57,981 bases of DNA from Lichenicola sp964249735 (GTDB lineage: Bacteria > Pseudomonadota > Alphaproteobacteria > Acetobacterales > Acetobacteraceae), in contig CAXUDP010000015.1 in NCBI GenBank assembly GCA_964249735.1, positions 1-57,981 on the forward strand. The letters run 5' to 3'. Numbering within the stretch: position 1 is the first letter of the stretch; every line of letters starts with the position of its first letter. Below, piece after piece: positions 1 to 8,277 of this stretch. The notes under the pieces are model-generated. The model had not been told where the DNA came from. It saw only the letters and a list, made by a program, of their open reading frames with translations, and searched no databases. The position numbers were made by a program, and so were the translations under genes.

Positions 1-54
1 CTCGTCAGGCTCATAACCTGAAGGTCACAGGTTCAAATCCTGTCCCCGCAACCA
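1..54 (+). tRNA. tRNA-Met (CAT), 5' end cut off by window
   Basis: This is the 3' portion of a tRNA. An anticodon stem (bases 5-9 TCAGG with 17-21 CCTGA) encloses the loop CTCATAA, giving anticodon CAT at 12-14. A T-arm with GTTCAAATCC follows, and the acceptor 3' end is encoded through CCA at 52-54. The CAT anticodon with this T-loop fits elongator tRNA-Met. Initiator or tRNA-Ile2 identity cannot be fully excluded because the D-arm and 5' acceptor strand lie outside the window. Confidence 0.9.
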
Positions 55-196
55 AGGTTCGTTCGTGTAGGCATTGTCTACCTTCAGATAATGGAGGCAG
101 GCTTGGCGCAGCAGACCTTCAACAGAATAGTTTGACTGTTTATTAGTAGGTTTGTTCCGAGTTGAGGAACTTGCGCATGGGGTCGGCGAGATCAAC

Positions 197-1483
197 TTGA
201 CTTCGTCACACTCTCTTCTGAAGATCCTCTTCACCTTCGAGAATTCGCTTCCCAGCCCGGAGGCGGACGCAGAAGTCTTCGTCAACACCGCCAGATGCTT
301 GTCGTCCCTGGTCGCAAGAACTTGGCTGCACGTGCCTCTGCCCCGGAATGCCGACATCGAAGCAATCCGCTGCTCGGTCGAAATGTCTATCCTGCGCGCC
401 CGGGTGCCGATCCGTCCGGCTATGCTACGTCACCTGTTCTGCGGCCTCACCTTGCCGATACACCGGGAATATTGGCAAGCCGACCTGATATATACGCGCA
501 ACCTCTGGGTTGCCTGGACCGCGACATTGTTCGGCAAAAAGGTTGTCTTCGACCATTATCGCCCTTGGTCCGACCAGATCCCGCCGTTGCGGCGCTGGCT
601 CTACGTCCTGAACTGCAACAGCAACTTCCTGGTCAACATCTGCCACTCGAACTACACCAGGGCAGCCTATCTCGATCTCGGGGTTCCGCCCGACAAGTTG
701 CATTGCGTGCGTAACGGCTTTGCACCACAACGCCTGCAACCGCCTGTCGCGATAGCAACAGCCAAGCAAGCGATTGGCCTTCCGCAACACGCAAGAACGG
801 TGATCTATACCGGGCGCCTCAACCACAAGAAGGGGCTCGGCTTGGTAATGGAAGCCGCGGGACGGCTGCCTGACCTTCTGTTCATCCTAGTCGGCTCCCA
901 GGGTCATGGTCCGATCGAGATGATGGCGGCCGCCATTCCCAATGTCCGGGTCATCGCCTGGCAGTCGTCCGAAACCCTCGCACGCTACATTTCCGCTGCC
1001 GATATCCTGCTGATCCCGCCCTCTTCCGAGCCGCTGGAAAAGTTCGGCTCCACCGTGCTGCCGCTGAAGATCTTCCTCTACATGGCGTCCGGCCGTCCTA
1101 TCCTCGCCGGTGACACGCCCGACGTGCGCGAGGTCCTGCGGCACCAGGAGAACGCCTTCCTGTGCCCGCCGGATCGGGTGGAGTCTCTGGTTACTGGGCT
1201 TCGGACGCTGATCGATGACGACGCACTCGCGGCAACCCTTGCCGCGGCCGCATTGAGGGACAGCATCGATCTGACCTGGGAGGCACGCGCACGCCGGATC
1301 GTCGACATCGCCGCGAACAGGCTGCGCACCCCCCGGCAGGAACGAGGCCGATGGGGCCCGACACAGCAACGCGCCTGGCTGTCCGGCTCAGTGCGCTGGC
1401 TCCTGCACCTGGTGCGTACGCACTCCTGGGTGCTGCCTCCCAATCCGGCTCGATCCGACGCTCCCGGGACCGGAAGCGGATGA
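197..1483 (+). CDS. GT4-family glycosyltransferase
   Basis: This is a cytosolic glycosyltransferase of about 428 aa with the two-Rossmann GT-B layout, probably adding a sugar to a lipid-linked surface glycan. The N-terminal sequence KILFTFENSLP is a classic GT4 beta-1 strand. The sugar-nucleotide half opens with VIYTGRLNHKKGLGLV and includes the IPPSSEPLEKFGSTVLPLKIF segment. The second glutamate expected in the EX7E region (usually in an FEYMA-like context) reads Leu (IFLYMASG), which is unusual. No ATG is available. TTG 197 is used here, and CTG 218, just before KILF, is an alternative. The stop overlaps the start of the next gene (ATGA), so the two are translationally coupled. The acceptor sugar is unknown. 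Confidence 0.75.
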   Translation: MTSSHSLLKILFTFENSLPSPEADAEVFVNTARCLSSLVARTWLHVPLPRNADIEAIRCSVEMSILRARVPIRPAMLRHLFCGLTLPIHREYWQADLIYTRNLWVAWTATLFGKKVVFDHYRPWSDQIPPLRRWLYVLNCNSNFLVNICHSNYTRAAYLDLGVPPDKLHCVRNGFAPQRLQPPVAIATAKQAIGLPQHARTVIYTGRLNHKKGLGLVMEAAGRLPDLLFILVGSQGHGPIEMMAAAIPNVRVIAWQSSETLARYISAADILLIPPSSEPLEKFGSTVLPLKIFLYMASGRPILAGDTPDVREVLRHQENAFLCPPDRVESLVTGLRTLIDDDALAATLAAAALRDSIDLTWEARARRIVDIAANRLRTPRQERGRWGPTQQRAWLSGSVRWLLHLVRTHSWVLPPNPARSDAPGTGSG

Positions 1484-2925
1484 GCGCTTCGGGCAGTCTG
1501 GACGAGCATCACAGGCAGCTTGGTTACGGCTTCAACTGGCTCGGCGGCGCCACAATCGTCGCCAGGATCATCGACGTGCTGACGACCCTGGCGATGTTGC
1601 TGTTGCTGACCAGGAAGCAGGTCGGCATCGCCTCGCTGGTGCTGTCCATCGGCATGGTGGTGGAGGCCTTCAATGGTCTTGGCACCGGCCAGGCGCTGAT
1701 CCAGGCGCGCTCGGTCAGCCGCGTGCAGCTCGACACGGTGTTCTGGTACGTGCTCGGCGCCGCCGCGGTGACGAGCGGGCTGACGCTGCTTGCGGCACCT
1801 TGGATCGGGACGATCTACGGCCTGACCGGGATGACCGGCTACTTCGTTGCGATCGCCGTCAAGCAGCCCCTGGTCGGCGCGGCGGTGGTGCCACTGGCGA
1901 TGATGAACAGGGACCTGCAGTACCGGCAAATCGCGATCGTCAACGTGTGCGCGACGATCGCCGCCGCGTCCACCCGCCTGTCGCTCGGCGTCGGCGGGGC
2001 AGGCGCTTGGTCCCTGGTCATCGGGTATGTGTCGAGCGGCCTGTTCATCCTGATAGGCGCTACGACGGCCCGTCCGTTCCGGCCGAGGCTTCGGTTCCGG
2101 CCGTCGACCGTTTCCGGGTTGTTGCGCTTTGGGCTCAGGGCGGCGGTGGCCGATGCGTCGGAGCAAACGTTCAAGAACGTCGACTACCTGCTGGTCGGGT
2201 GGTTCTACGGCGCCTCCGCGCTGGCGCTCTATCGCGTCGCGTTCGAAGTCGCGATGGAGCCGGCGATGGCGGTCGGCACGCTCGTCAGCCGCACCGCACT
2301 GCCGGTCCTGGCTCGGGTGTCCGCAGCGCGCGGCAACCTGACGCAGGTCCTGGCGTGGTCGCTGCGCAAGATCGTCATCCTGGTGGCGCCGCTCGCGGCA
2401 GCGCTGGTGCTTGGCGCCGGCCCGCTTACGGCGCTGCTGCATGACCGGCACGGCAGCAGCTATGCCGCCGCCGCCGGACCAATGGAGCTGCTGGCGGCGG
2501 CAGGGCTGCTGCGCGTGCTCTGCCAGCCGTTGTTCACGGTCATGCTGGGATCAGGACGGGCCGGAATGGCCGCCCGCCTGTCGGCGGTGACGCTGCTGCT
2601 GCTGGCTGGTGGCATCGCCGCCGCCGGCGCCACCCTTCCGGTCACCGCAGGGCTGCTCGCCACGTCCGCGATCTGGCTCGGCATCTATCCGCTGCTGCTG
2701 GTCTGGGGCTTCCTGTTCCTGCGCCGGCACGAGGCGATCGACATCCGGGCAATCGGGCACGTGTTCTCGGCGCCAGCGCTCGCAATCGTCCTCCTGGTGG
2801 TCGTCGTCGAGGCGCTACGCCACCTGTTCGTGCCGGACGGGGCCGTGGCACAGCTTGCCCTGGTGCTGGGTCCGACGGTGCTGTGCATCCTGGGGCTGCT
2901 GCATCACTACCGGCGACGTGCCTGA
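1480..2925 (+). CDS. Wzx/MOP-superfamily polysaccharide flippase
   Basis: This 481-aa inner-membrane protein has about a dozen hydrophobic segments and belongs to the polysaccharide-transport branch of the MOP superfamily. Such proteins flip undecaprenyl-linked oligosaccharides to the periplasm. An LGTGQALIQ segment near residue 70 and the FGLRAAVADASEQTFKNVDY region are typical of the family. ATG 1480 is chosen because it overlaps the stop of the upstream glycosyltransferase (ATGA) and starts just before the first hydrophilic helix. The frame is open further upstream, but that part is only a shadow of the neighbour. The pairing with the glycosyltransferase supports a role in glycan export. 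The gene converges on the radical SAM gene with only 17 bp between stops, and a small inverted repeat (2920-2935) covers its stop codon. Confidence 0.85.
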   Translation: MSASGSLDEHHRQLGYGFNWLGGATIVARIIDVLTTLAMLLLLTRKQVGIASLVLSIGMVVEAFNGLGTGQALIQARSVSRVQLDTVFWYVLGAAAVTSGLTLLAAPWIGTIYGLTGMTGYFVAIAVKQPLVGAAVVPLAMMNRDLQYRQIAIVNVCATIAAASTRLSLGVGGAGAWSLVIGYVSSGLFILIGATTARPFRPRLRFRPSTVSGLLRFGLRAAVADASEQTFKNVDYLLVGWFYGASALALYRVAFEVAMEPAMAVGTLVSRTALPVLARVSAARGNLTQVLAWSLRKIVILVAPLAAALVLGAGPLTALLHDRHGSSYAAAAGPMELLAAAGLLRVLCQPLFTVMLGSGRAGMAARLSAVTLLLLAGGIAAAGATLPVTAGLLATSAIWLGIYPLLLVWGFLFLRRHEAIDIRAIGHVFSAPALAIVLLVVVVEALRHLFVPDGAVAQLALVLGPTVLCILGLLHHYRRRA

Positions 2926-2942
2926 CCCGTCAGGCCACTGGA

Positions 2943-3941
2943 TCACTCGGCCGCCGCTAGGGTCTTCACGCGGCCGGACCTTTGTCCGCCGCGATAACGG
3001 TCGAACATGCTCATCTGGTGCACGCAGCTCAACGTGCAGGTCGGGCTGCAGGATTTCGGCGTGTGGAACTGGCGCCGGATGTCGTCGCGCGAGTACTGCG
3101 CCAGTGGGATGTTCGGGTGGCCACGCTGCTGCGAGCACCAGTGCACCCGGCCATCCTCGGTGACGTAGAGGTAGCGCGCGCCGGCCCGGCACTTCCAGTC
3201 GTTGGGCCGGCCCTGCATGAGGTTCCTCTGGAACAGCCGGTAGTTGAGACCGTGCACCAGCGACGGCGAGATCCGGGTGACCTGCCGGTAGGCCTGCATC
3301 TGCCCCGGGCTGAGCGGCTTGAGGAGGCCGGAGTGGTCGTGCAGCACGCCGACCGAATGCTGCAGTCCATGGCTGGCCGCGACCCTGGCCACCGTCACCA
3401 CGTCCTGCGTCCGTTCGTCGCTGATGCCCAGCACCGAGTTGACGTTGACCTTGAACCGGGCGTGCCTGGCCAGGAGCGCCAGCTTGCCCTCTACCGAGGC
3501 CAGGCTCTTCATCGAGACCTCGTCCGGCTCGAGGTTGTCGACGCTGATCTGCATGCCCTGCAGGCCGGCATCGTTGAGCCGCTCGATCCAGTCGCGGGTG
3601 AGACGGAAGCCGTTGGTGATGGTGGTGACGATCATGCCACGCGCACGTGCGGCACGGACTACTTGGTCGAGCTCGGGATGGAGCAGCGGCTCACCGCCGG
3701 TGAAGGTGATGGAGGCCGTCTTCAGCGCCGCGAGGCGGTCGACCCGATCGAGCAGGTCCGGCAACGGCACTGGCGGAGAGAAGTTGTCGTACTCGTTGCA
3801 GTAGCCGCAGGAAAGGTTGCAGCGACGCGTAACCACCACCTGCGCCAGCAGCGGGTTGTAGCGCGAGCCGACCACCCGGGCGAGGAAGCGGATTCCGGAG
3901 GCGAGGCCGGCTGCACGGCGGGAGATCGGGCTGTTGCTCAT
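2943..3941 (-). CDS. Radical SAM/SPASM-domain enzyme
   Basis: This 332-aa enzyme uses a [4Fe-4S] cluster to cleave S-adenosylmethionine. The signature CxxxCxxC is at C41-C45-C48 (CNLSCGYC), followed by the SAM-binding FTGGEP. The C-terminal part has a run of cysteines (WKCRAG, HWCSQQ, SCSPTCTLSC) typical of SPASM or twitch auxiliary-cluster domains. The start is set at the internal ATG 3941, and the longer reading frame to 4001 adds an unlikely leader. Neighbours are glycosyltransferases and a flippase, so modification of a sugar, lipid or small peptide is plausible, but the substrate cannot be told from sequence. It is not obviously HpnH or a known peptide maturase. Confidence 0.8.
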   Translation of the reverse strand: MSNSPISRRAAGLASGIRFLARVVGSRYNPLLAQVVVTRRCNLSCGYCNEYDNFSPPVPLPDLLDRVDRLAALKTASITFTGGEPLLHPELDQVVRAARARGMIVTTITNGFRLTRDWIERLNDAGLQGMQISVDNLEPDEVSMKSLASVEGKLALLARHARFKVNVNSVLGISDERTQDVVTVARVAASHGLQHSVGVLHDHSGLLKPLSPGQMQAYRQVTRISPSLVHGLNYRLFQRNLMQGRPNDWKCRAGARYLYVTEDGRVHWCSQQRGHPNIPLAQYSRDDIRRQFHTPKSCSPTCTLSCVHQMSMFDRYRGGQRSGRVKTLAAAE

Positions 3942-4040
3942 CGGTGTGGCGACGTGGCTCCCGGGATGACCCGGTTCGTCGGGGCCGAGGCTCCATACCA
4001 TCCATGCCGCGGTGGCGAAAGAACCTGGCCCGATCCGCCG

Positions 4041-5249
4041 TCAGCGACGCCGGGACCGCAGGGCATCGTAGAAACCTTCCAGTGCCTCCCCCTGACGGCG
4101 TATGTCGAACCGCTGCTCTACCAGGATGCGCGCCGCGGCGCCCATGCGGCGACGCGTGTCCGGCTGGTCGAGCAGGCTCGCCATCCCCGCGCACAAGGCC
4201 TCGGCATCGCGCTCGGGCACCAGCACGCCGGTCTGCCCGTCCAGCACGCCTTCGGGGATGCCGCCGACGCGCGATGCGACCACCGGCACCCCGGTAGCCG
4301 CCGCCTCCAGCAGCACCATGCCGAGCCCTTCCACCCGTCCGGTCGGGGTGTGGACGCTGGGCAGCACCAGCATGGCGGCCCGGCGCATGTGGGACAGCGC
4401 GTCGGCGTGAGGCAGGGCACCCAGGAACCGCACGCGCGGCGCCAGCCCGAGCGACCCGGCGAGGGCTTGCAGCCGCGGGCGCAGCGTGCCGTCGCCGACG
4501 ATGTCCAGCCGGACCTGCGGGTGCGTCCGCGCCAGCGCCGCGACGGCACGGATCAGGTACTCGGTGCCCTTCATCTCCACCAGGCGGGCCACGTGCAGGA
4601 TCGTGGGCGTCTCCTCGCCCGGATCGCGGGGCCGGATCGCCCGCCAATCCACGCCGGTGTAGTGCACGAGCGTGCGCCGCTCCGGGAAGCCCATCGCCAG
4701 CACCCGCTCGCGGATGAACGCGGACACGCACAGGAACAGGTCGCCGTCTCGCGCCAGCCGGTGCCGGAACAGCGGGTAGTTGATCCAGGCGGGCGAGCTC
4801 AGCAGGGCGGCGGTCGACAGGGTGGCATCGAAGCCGTGGAAGGTGGTGACCAGCGGCACGCCCAGGCGACGCGCCAGCGGCAGCGCGTGCACGCCGTCGA
4901 TGCCGAAATGGGCGTGGATCAGCGACGGCTGCACCTGTCCCAGGATACGCTCGAACGGGCCGGCGGAGCGGGTGGCCATCTGCCAGCCGATCCGTGCTGA
5001 CGAACGCCAGCCTCCGCTGTCGCGCAACGCCAGCGAGCGCGCGCCGTCCGGAGCCGGACCATATCGCAGCCGACCCAGGTAGAGCGGCTCGTAGCGCCGC
5101 AGCTGCTGCGCCTGCTCCGTGACGAACGGCTCGGAGATCCGGAACAGGTTCTGGCGGAAGATCGCCGCGATGGGCCTGCCTGCCTGCCTGCCTTCCGTGC
5201 CCGGTTCGTCGTCCAACAGCGCGCCCCGCAACCTCCGGCCGATATGCAT
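4041..5249 (-). CDS. GT4-family glycosyltransferase
   Basis: This 402-aa GT-B enzyme resembles colanic-acid or mannosyl transferases. An HAHFGIDG motif and the FHGFDA segment lie in the N-terminal domain. The donor-binding half has ILHVARLVEMKGTEYLI, the IVGDGTLRP motif and an EX7E-like EGLGMVLLEAAATGVP. The start is placed at ATG 5249 (MHIGRRLRG), because the open frame upstream to 6347 lies entirely opposite the next gene and has no family similarity. It is divergent from the DXD transferase at 5352, so a shared promoter region of about 100 bp lies between them. It probably builds the same surface polysaccharide as the 0.2-6.3 kb neighbours. Confidence 0.85.
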   Translation of the reverse strand: MHIGRRLRGALLDDEPGTEGRQAGRPIAAIFRQNLFRISEPFVTEQAQQLRRYEPLYLGRLRYGPAPDGARSLALRDSGGWRSSARIGWQMATRSAGPFERILGQVQPSLIHAHFGIDGVHALPLARRLGVPLVTTFHGFDATLSTAALLSSPAWINYPLFRHRLARDGDLFLCVSAFIRERVLAMGFPERRTLVHYTGVDWRAIRPRDPGEETPTILHVARLVEMKGTEYLIRAVAALARTHPQVRLDIVGDGTLRPRLQALAGSLGLAPRVRFLGALPHADALSHMRRAAMLVLPSVHTPTGRVEGLGMVLLEAAATGVPVVASRVGGIPEGVLDGQTGVLVPERDAEALCAGMASLLDQPDTRRRMGAAARILVEQRFDIRRQGEALEGFYDALRSRRR

Positions 5250-5351
5250 GGCTCGGGTGCGGTGGGGCAAGGCGTGTGACGGCCGCGCCGGATTGAATTT
5301 CCCAGCCGGGCGGATAGCTTGCGGCACACCCGAGCCCGAGCCTCCTTGTTC

Positions 5352-6320
5352 ATGCCGATCCCTGCCCGACTGCATTTCTGCTGGATCGGCACCTTCCTGC
5401 CCTGGGCCTACGCGTTCGCCGTGCTGTCTGCGGCCGAGCGCGGCGGGCTCCCGGAGATCGTCCTGCACCATACCGACCTCCTGGAGGATGGCGACACGGT
5501 GCGCGCCCTCCGCGCCGCGCCCGGCGTGGAGCTCCGCCGCATCGACGCCGGCGTCTGCCTGGCTCGCGCAGACGAGCTCCTGGACCTCCACGGTGCCCTG
5601 GGAGCGCTCTACCGCCGGCTGGACCGTCCCGTGACGCGCTCCGACGTGCTGCGCGCGGCGATCCTGTTCCTCGAGGGCGGGATCTACCTCGACCTCGACA
5701 CCGTCACGGTCGCGTCCCTGCTGCCGCTCACCCGGTCGCGGAACGTCGTCGGCGCCGAGTTCATCGTCTGGCCCAAAGCCGCACGCGCGTCGCGCTCGCT
5801 CCTCGTGCTGGCCCGCCACCTCCTGCTCGACCTCCTGCGCAAGGTGCTGAAACGAGCGCCGGGCGGCTGGAAAGCGTTCCGGCAGGTCGAGCGGCTCTTC
5901 CCACGCAGCATCAACAACGCGGTCATGGGCGCCGAGCAGCACTCGCCGGTGTTCGCCGACTACCTCCGGTCCATGACCAGGCTGCCGCCCGGGCAGCAGC
6001 GGCGGCTCTACGCGCTCGGGCCCCGGTTGCTGCAGGAGGTCGCCGGGCGCCATGGCCCGGCCGTCCTGACAGTGGAGGAACCGCACGTCTTCTACCCGCT
6101 GCCGCCGGAGATCTCGGAGCACTGGTTCCGGATGGCCCGGCACGCGCGCCTGCACCAGGTGCTGCGGCGGGAAACGCGGGTGGTGCACTGGTATGCCTCC
6201 ATCCGCAGCCGGGACCTGGTCGCGCGCATCACGCCCGGCTACGTGGAGGAGAACCGTGAACGGCAGCTCTACAGCGCACTGGTGCATTCCTGCATCAAGG
6301 CACTGCCGGAGGCGGCCTGA
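5352..6320 (+). CDS. DXD-motif sugar transferase (GT32-like)
   Basis: This 322-aa protein has the arrangement of the 'glycosyltransferase sugar-binding region with DXD' family used in capsule or LPS synthesis. It starts LHFCWIGTFLP, then has SDVLRAAILFLEGGIYLDLD, where the DLD is the metal/nucleotide-sugar binding DXD. ATG 5352 (MPIPARLHF) is preferred over the longer frame at 5319, because family members begin close to the IHxIWxG-type strand. No strong ribosome binding site is visible. It probably transfers one hexose to a lipid-linked glycan on the cytoplasmic side. The next gene (inositol-phosphate synthase) starts 95 bp downstream on the same strand. Confidence 0.8.
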   Translation: MPIPARLHFCWIGTFLPWAYAFAVLSAAERGGLPEIVLHHTDLLEDGDTVRALRAAPGVELRRIDAGVCLARADELLDLHGALGALYRRLDRPVTRSDVLRAAILFLEGGIYLDLDTVTVASLLPLTRSRNVVGAEFIVWPKAARASRSLLVLARHLLLDLLRKVLKRAPGGWKAFRQVERLFPRSINNAVMGAEQHSPVFADYLRSMTRLPPGQQRRLYALGPRLLQEVAGRHGPAVLTVEEPHVFYPLPPEISEHWFRMARHARLHQVLRRETRVVHWYASIRSRDLVARITPGYVEENRERQLYSALVHSCIKALPEAA

Positions 6321-6415
6321 ACCGTGCGCAGCGCGGCTGTATGACAACCCCTGGGCCGGTGGTAGTAACGCCTGCGGCTGCCTTGCTGGCCACCATTCAT
6401 CGTCAAAGGTAGATC

Positions 6416-7564
6416 ATGACTGACAGGGACGCCATCCGCATCGGGATCGCCGGCATCGGTAACTGCGCCAGCGCGCTGATCCAGGGCATCCACCACTACA
6501 CGCCGGAGCAGTGCCGCACGAACCCGACCGGCCTGATGCATGCGGAGATCGGCGGCTACGGGCCCAGCGACATCAAGGTCGTGGCCGCGTTCGACGTCGA
6601 TGCCCGCAAGGTCGGGCAGGACGTCAGCCGCGCCATCTTCGCCAAGCCGAACTGCGCGCTGGTGTTCAACTCCCAGATCCCGCCCAGCGACGTCGTCGTG
6701 CGGATGGGGCCGGTGCTCGACGGCATCTCCGAACACATGGCCGACTACGACCAGGACCGCGCCTTTCTCAGGTCCGACGCGCAGGAGCTGTCGAAGGACG
6801 AGGTGGTCGCCGAGCTGAAGCGGAGCGGCGCCGAGATCCTGCTGAACTACATGCCGGTCGGTTCCGAGCAGGCCGCGCGGTTCTACGCCGAGTGCGCGCT
6901 CGAGGCCGGCATCGCCTTCATCAACAACATGCCGGTGTTCATCGCCAGCAACGAGGACTTCGCCACCCGGTTCAAGGAGCGGAACCTGCCGATCATCGGC
7001 GACGACATCAAGTCGCAGCTGGGTGCTACCATCGTGCATCGCATGCTGACCGACCTGTTCGGCAAGCGCGGCGTAACCATGCGGCGGACCTACCAGCTGA
7101 ACACCGGCGGCAACACCGATTTCCTGAACATGAAGAACCAGCAGCGGCTGAAGTCGAAGAAGGAATCGAAGACCGAGGCCGTGCAGTCGGTAGCCAGGGA
7201 GCGCATGGCGAACCACGACATCCATGTCGGCCCCAGCGACTACGTGCCGTGGCAGGACGACAACAAGGTGGCGTTCATCAGGATGGAGGGCGAGATCTTC
7301 GGCGGCGTCGGCCTCGACCTGGAGCTGAGGCTGTCGGTGCAGGACTCGCCCAACTCGGCCGGGATCGTGATCGACATGATCCGCTGCTGCAAGCTGGCAT
7401 TGCTCAACGGCGTGGGCGGCGTCCTCGAAGGCCCGAGCGCCTATTTCTGCAAGCATCCGATGCGGCAGTACACCGATGACGAGGCATACCGGATGACCGA
7501 GGACTTCATCCGCGCGCACGCCGAGATGCCGCTCCCGGCGATGAGGGCCTCGGCCGCCCAATGA
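6416..7564 (+). CDS. ino1: Inositol-3-phosphate synthase (MIPS)
   Basis: This 382-aa enzyme converts glucose-6-phosphate to L-myo-inositol-1(3)-phosphate with NAD as internal redox cofactor. The NAD-binding GIAGIGNCAS is at the N-terminus. The family segments FINNMPVFIAS, IIGDDIKSQLGAT and LNTGGNTDFLNM, followed by the SKKESKT lysines, are all present, and the length is typical of prokaryotic enzymes. ATG 6416 follows AAAGGTAGATC, an adequate ribosome binding site. The stop overlaps the next start (ATGA at 7561-7564). Together with the cytidylyltransferase and CDP-alcohol transferase downstream, it forms a three-gene inositol-phosphate headgroup operon. Confidence 0.95.
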   Translation: MTDRDAIRIGIAGIGNCASALIQGIHHYTPEQCRTNPTGLMHAEIGGYGPSDIKVVAAFDVDARKVGQDVSRAIFAKPNCALVFNSQIPPSDVVVRMGPVLDGISEHMADYDQDRAFLRSDAQELSKDEVVAELKRSGAEILLNYMPVGSEQAARFYAECALEAGIAFINNMPVFIASNEDFATRFKERNLPIIGDDIKSQLGATIVHRMLTDLFGKRGVTMRRTYQLNTGGNTDFLNMKNQQRLKSKKESKTEAVQSVARERMANHDIHVGPSDYVPWQDDNKVAFIRMEGEIFGGVGLDLELRLSVQDSPNSAGIVIDMIRCCKLALLNGVGGVLEGPSAYFCKHPMRQYTDDEAYRMTEDFIRAHAEMPLPAMRASAAQ

Positions 7565-8277
7565 ACTGCCTGATCGTCGCCGCCGGACAGGGCGCCAGGC
7601 TGCGCGAGAAGCTCGAGCTGAAGCCGCTGATCCCGGTCCGGGAGGTTCCGCTGATCCAGCACGTGATGGACCGCGCGCGTCAGGCCGGCGTCGACCGGTT
7701 CACCGTGGTCAGCGGCTATCGCGGCGACGAACTGCGGCGTCACCTCGATGACACGGCGTCGCGCCAGGGGACGCCCGTGACCCATGTCGTCAACGACGAC
7801 TGGGACCGCGCCAACGGCGTTTCCGTGCTGAAGGCGGAACCGTTCCTCGACGGCCCGTTCCTGCTGGCGATGTGCGACCATGTGGTCGATCCCGGGATCT
7901 TCCGCCGCCTGATGGCCCTGCAACCCCCGCCGGACGGGGTCGTCCTGGCCGTGGACTTCAACATCGACGATCAGCTGAACGATCCGGACGACGTCACGCG
8001 GGTGAAGTCCAGGGACGGCCGCATCGAGCGGATCGGCAAGCTCCTCCCGGAGTTCGACTGCTACGATACGGGTGTGTTCCTGTGCACGCCGGTCATGTTC
8101 GATGCCCTGCGCGAAAGCCAGGCTGGCTGCGACGACAGCATCTCCGGTGCCATGAACGTGCTGTCGCGCTGGAACAAGGCCTACATCCTCGACATCGGCG
8201 ACAGGCTCTGGATCGACGTCGACGATGCGGTCGCTCTCGCCAAGGCCGAGGAGCTGCTTGGCTCCGGCCGTCTGTGA
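7561..8277 (+). CDS. Sugar/inositol-phosphate nucleotidyltransferase (CTP-type)
   Basis: This 238-aa protein has the NTP-transferase fold. The signature is VAAGQGARLREKLELKPL near the N-terminus, with the metal-binding acidic residue in MCDHVVD and a second in WIDVDD near the C-terminus. Sandwiched between inositol-phosphate synthase and a CDP-alcohol phosphotransferase, it is most simply read as inositol-1-phosphate cytidylyltransferase producing CDP-inositol, the activity known from di-myo-inositol-phosphate synthesis. That substrate is inferred from context. The start overlaps the upstream stop (ATGA), and the end overlaps the next start (GTGA at 8274-8277), so all three genes are likely translated together. 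Confidence 0.8.
   Translation: MNCLIVAAGQGARLREKLELKPLIPVREVPLIQHVMDRARQAGVDRFTVVSGYRGDELRRHLDDTASRQGTPVTHVVNDDWDRANGVSVLKAEPFLDGPFLLAMCDHVVDPGIFRRLMALQPPPDGVVLAVDFNIDDQLNDPDDVTRVKSRDGRIERIGKLLPEFDCYDTGVFLCTPVMFDALRESQAGCDDSISGAMNVLSRWNKAYILDIGDRLWIDVDDAVALAKAEELLGSGRL

Noticed and set aside
1078..2451. Minus-strand open frame of 457 codons opposite the flippase gene
   Set aside because: Composition is dominated by Arg, Gln, His and Asp with no domain, and it runs entirely opposite two well-supported plus-strand genes. It is a shadow caused by high GC.
2920..2935. GCCTGA/TCAGGC hairpin as an intrinsic terminator
   Set aside because: The stem is only 6 bp, overlaps the flippase stop codon and has no T-run on either strand.
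2982..5000. Plus-strand open frame of 672 codons
   Set aside because: It lies opposite the radical SAM and GT4 genes and has the same shadow-type composition; no family motifs.
5250..6347. N-terminal extension of the GT4 gene on the minus strand to 6347
   Set aside because: The extension is opposite the DXD transferase and lacks family sequence; MHIGRRLRG at 5249 is a normal start.
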